Assembly (NCBI GenBank): GCA_001897795.1
Contig: MKUL01000065.1
Coordinates: forward strand, 1 to 42,500
Source of the DNA: Alphaproteobacteria bacterium 41-28
Lineage (GTDB): Bacteria; Pseudomonadota; Alphaproteobacteria; UBA9655
Direction: 5' to 3'
Length of the DNA stretch: 42,500 bases
The position numbers were made by a program, and so were the translations under genes. The notes beneath the pieces were generated by a model, which did not search any database, was not told the DNA's origin, and saw nothing but the letters and a program-made list of their open reading frames with translations. Shown here in pieces: positions 42,119-42,500 of the stretch. Position 1 is the stretch's first letter. Every line of letters begins with the position of its first letter.

Positions 42119-42469
42119 ATGAGATTTCTTGATAAGAAAGCGCTTTTATTTATTGAACCTTGTTTATCGTCTCAACTTTTGGTGCTCAAAGCCAAAGAGA
42201 AAAGATATGATGCGTTTGTTATATCAGCTCATTCTGACCAGCGAACTTTGCCTGAAGAAGTTATCAATGCCTCTTCTTTATTTTTTCAAGTGAGTACAAA
42301 TGATGAGAGCGCCGTTTTAGATTTGGTAAAAAAAATAGCGGAAAAATTTTACATTGATGCTGTTATCCTGGGGGCTGAAGATTATGTTTCCCTTGCAACC
42401 AAGGTGGCAACCTACCTCAATAAGCCAGCGTTCGCACCTGAAGAAGCCCTGAAGAGCTTTTTTTCTTAA
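42119..42469 (+). CDS. N-terminal part of an ATP-grasp enzyme, possibly frameshifted
   Basis: ATG at 42119. The 116 residues form a pre-ATP-grasp Rossmann-like domain: KALLFIEPCLSSQLLVLKAK, KIAEKFYIDAVILGAEDYVS, LATKVATYLNKPAFAPEEAL, as in carboxylate-amine ligases such as those that build peptides or biotin carboxylase-like proteins. The frame stops after LKSFFS at 42467-42469, just beyond a T7 run (42458-42464). With one T fewer it continues LNTGRFSKAAQH, open to the window edge. So this is either a gene broken in a homopolymer or one with a sequencing slip; the ATP-binding domain would lie outside the window. Confidence 0.6.
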   Translation: MRFLDKKALLFIEPCLSSQLLVLKAKEKRYDAFVISAHSDQRTLPEEVINASSLFFQVSTNDESAVLDLVKKIAEKFYIDAVILGAEDYVSLATKVATYLNKPAFAPEEALKSFFS

Positions 42470-42500
42470 TACAGGACGTTTTTCTAAAGCAGCACAGCAC

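Overview
The window looks like part of the chromosome of an intracellular alphaproteobacterium, most likely of the Holosporales/Paracaedibacter type. This rests on gene content, not on a marker gene. The signs are: Ti-type TraA and TraG/VirD4 conjugation genes in decayed copies, as in the Rickettsiales amplified genetic element (RAGE) islands; a DUF2608 exported HAD protein; an Atm1-type exporter; a NB-ARC/TPR protein; AT-rich DNA; many IS scraps; and several genes broken by one base.

Layout. 1-1496: the 3' end of a nonribosomal peptide synthetase gene (carrier and thioesterase domains), cut by a probable group II intron fragment and then by an IS3-family left end. 1497-10036: ordinary chromosome with two MFS transporters (the first frameshifted), pterin dehydratase, mutM with a premature stop, recD2 and an Atm1-like ABC exporter. 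10102-23155: conjugative island, with a TraA helicase-primase lacking its relaxase, an IS5/IS903-group element, a TOTE-type helicase lacking its primase, two small DNA-binding regulators facing each other across a promoter/operator, and a three-gene operon ending in the coupling protein TraG. 23476-35457: AT-rich accessory DNA with a frameshifted membrane protein, a lipoprotein, a second decayed traA, a sugar-modification trio (transaldolase-like, HAD phosphatase, FkbM-like methyltransferase), a 1209-residue LuxR-HTH/TM/NB-ARC/TPR protein, a small exported protein, a tRNA-Thr 3' half that looks like an integration scar, and a small IS5-derived element. 35482-42500: mostly chromosomal genes (DUF1937 protein, DnaQ-like exonuclease, a Cys-rich exported protein, tag, DUF2608 protein, cytochrome b561, a 2OG-oxygenase-like protein, an outer-membrane beta-barrel, and the start of an ATP-grasp protein).

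How it fits together. The conjugation genes are remnants: both TraA copies lack the relaxase and no mating-pair genes are visible, so the island is probably not self-transmissible from here. The TraG operon and its control region look intact. The IS5/IS903 copy has no target duplication and joins two truncated genes at its exact ends, so recombination or deletion at the IS has rearranged the island. The least explained object is the LuxR/NB-ARC/TPR protein at 30139-33768. It has a single predicted transmembrane helix between its DNA-binding and ATP-binding parts, and it is divergent from a small exported protein.

All calls come from reading the sequence. No database search, folding or alignment program was run.
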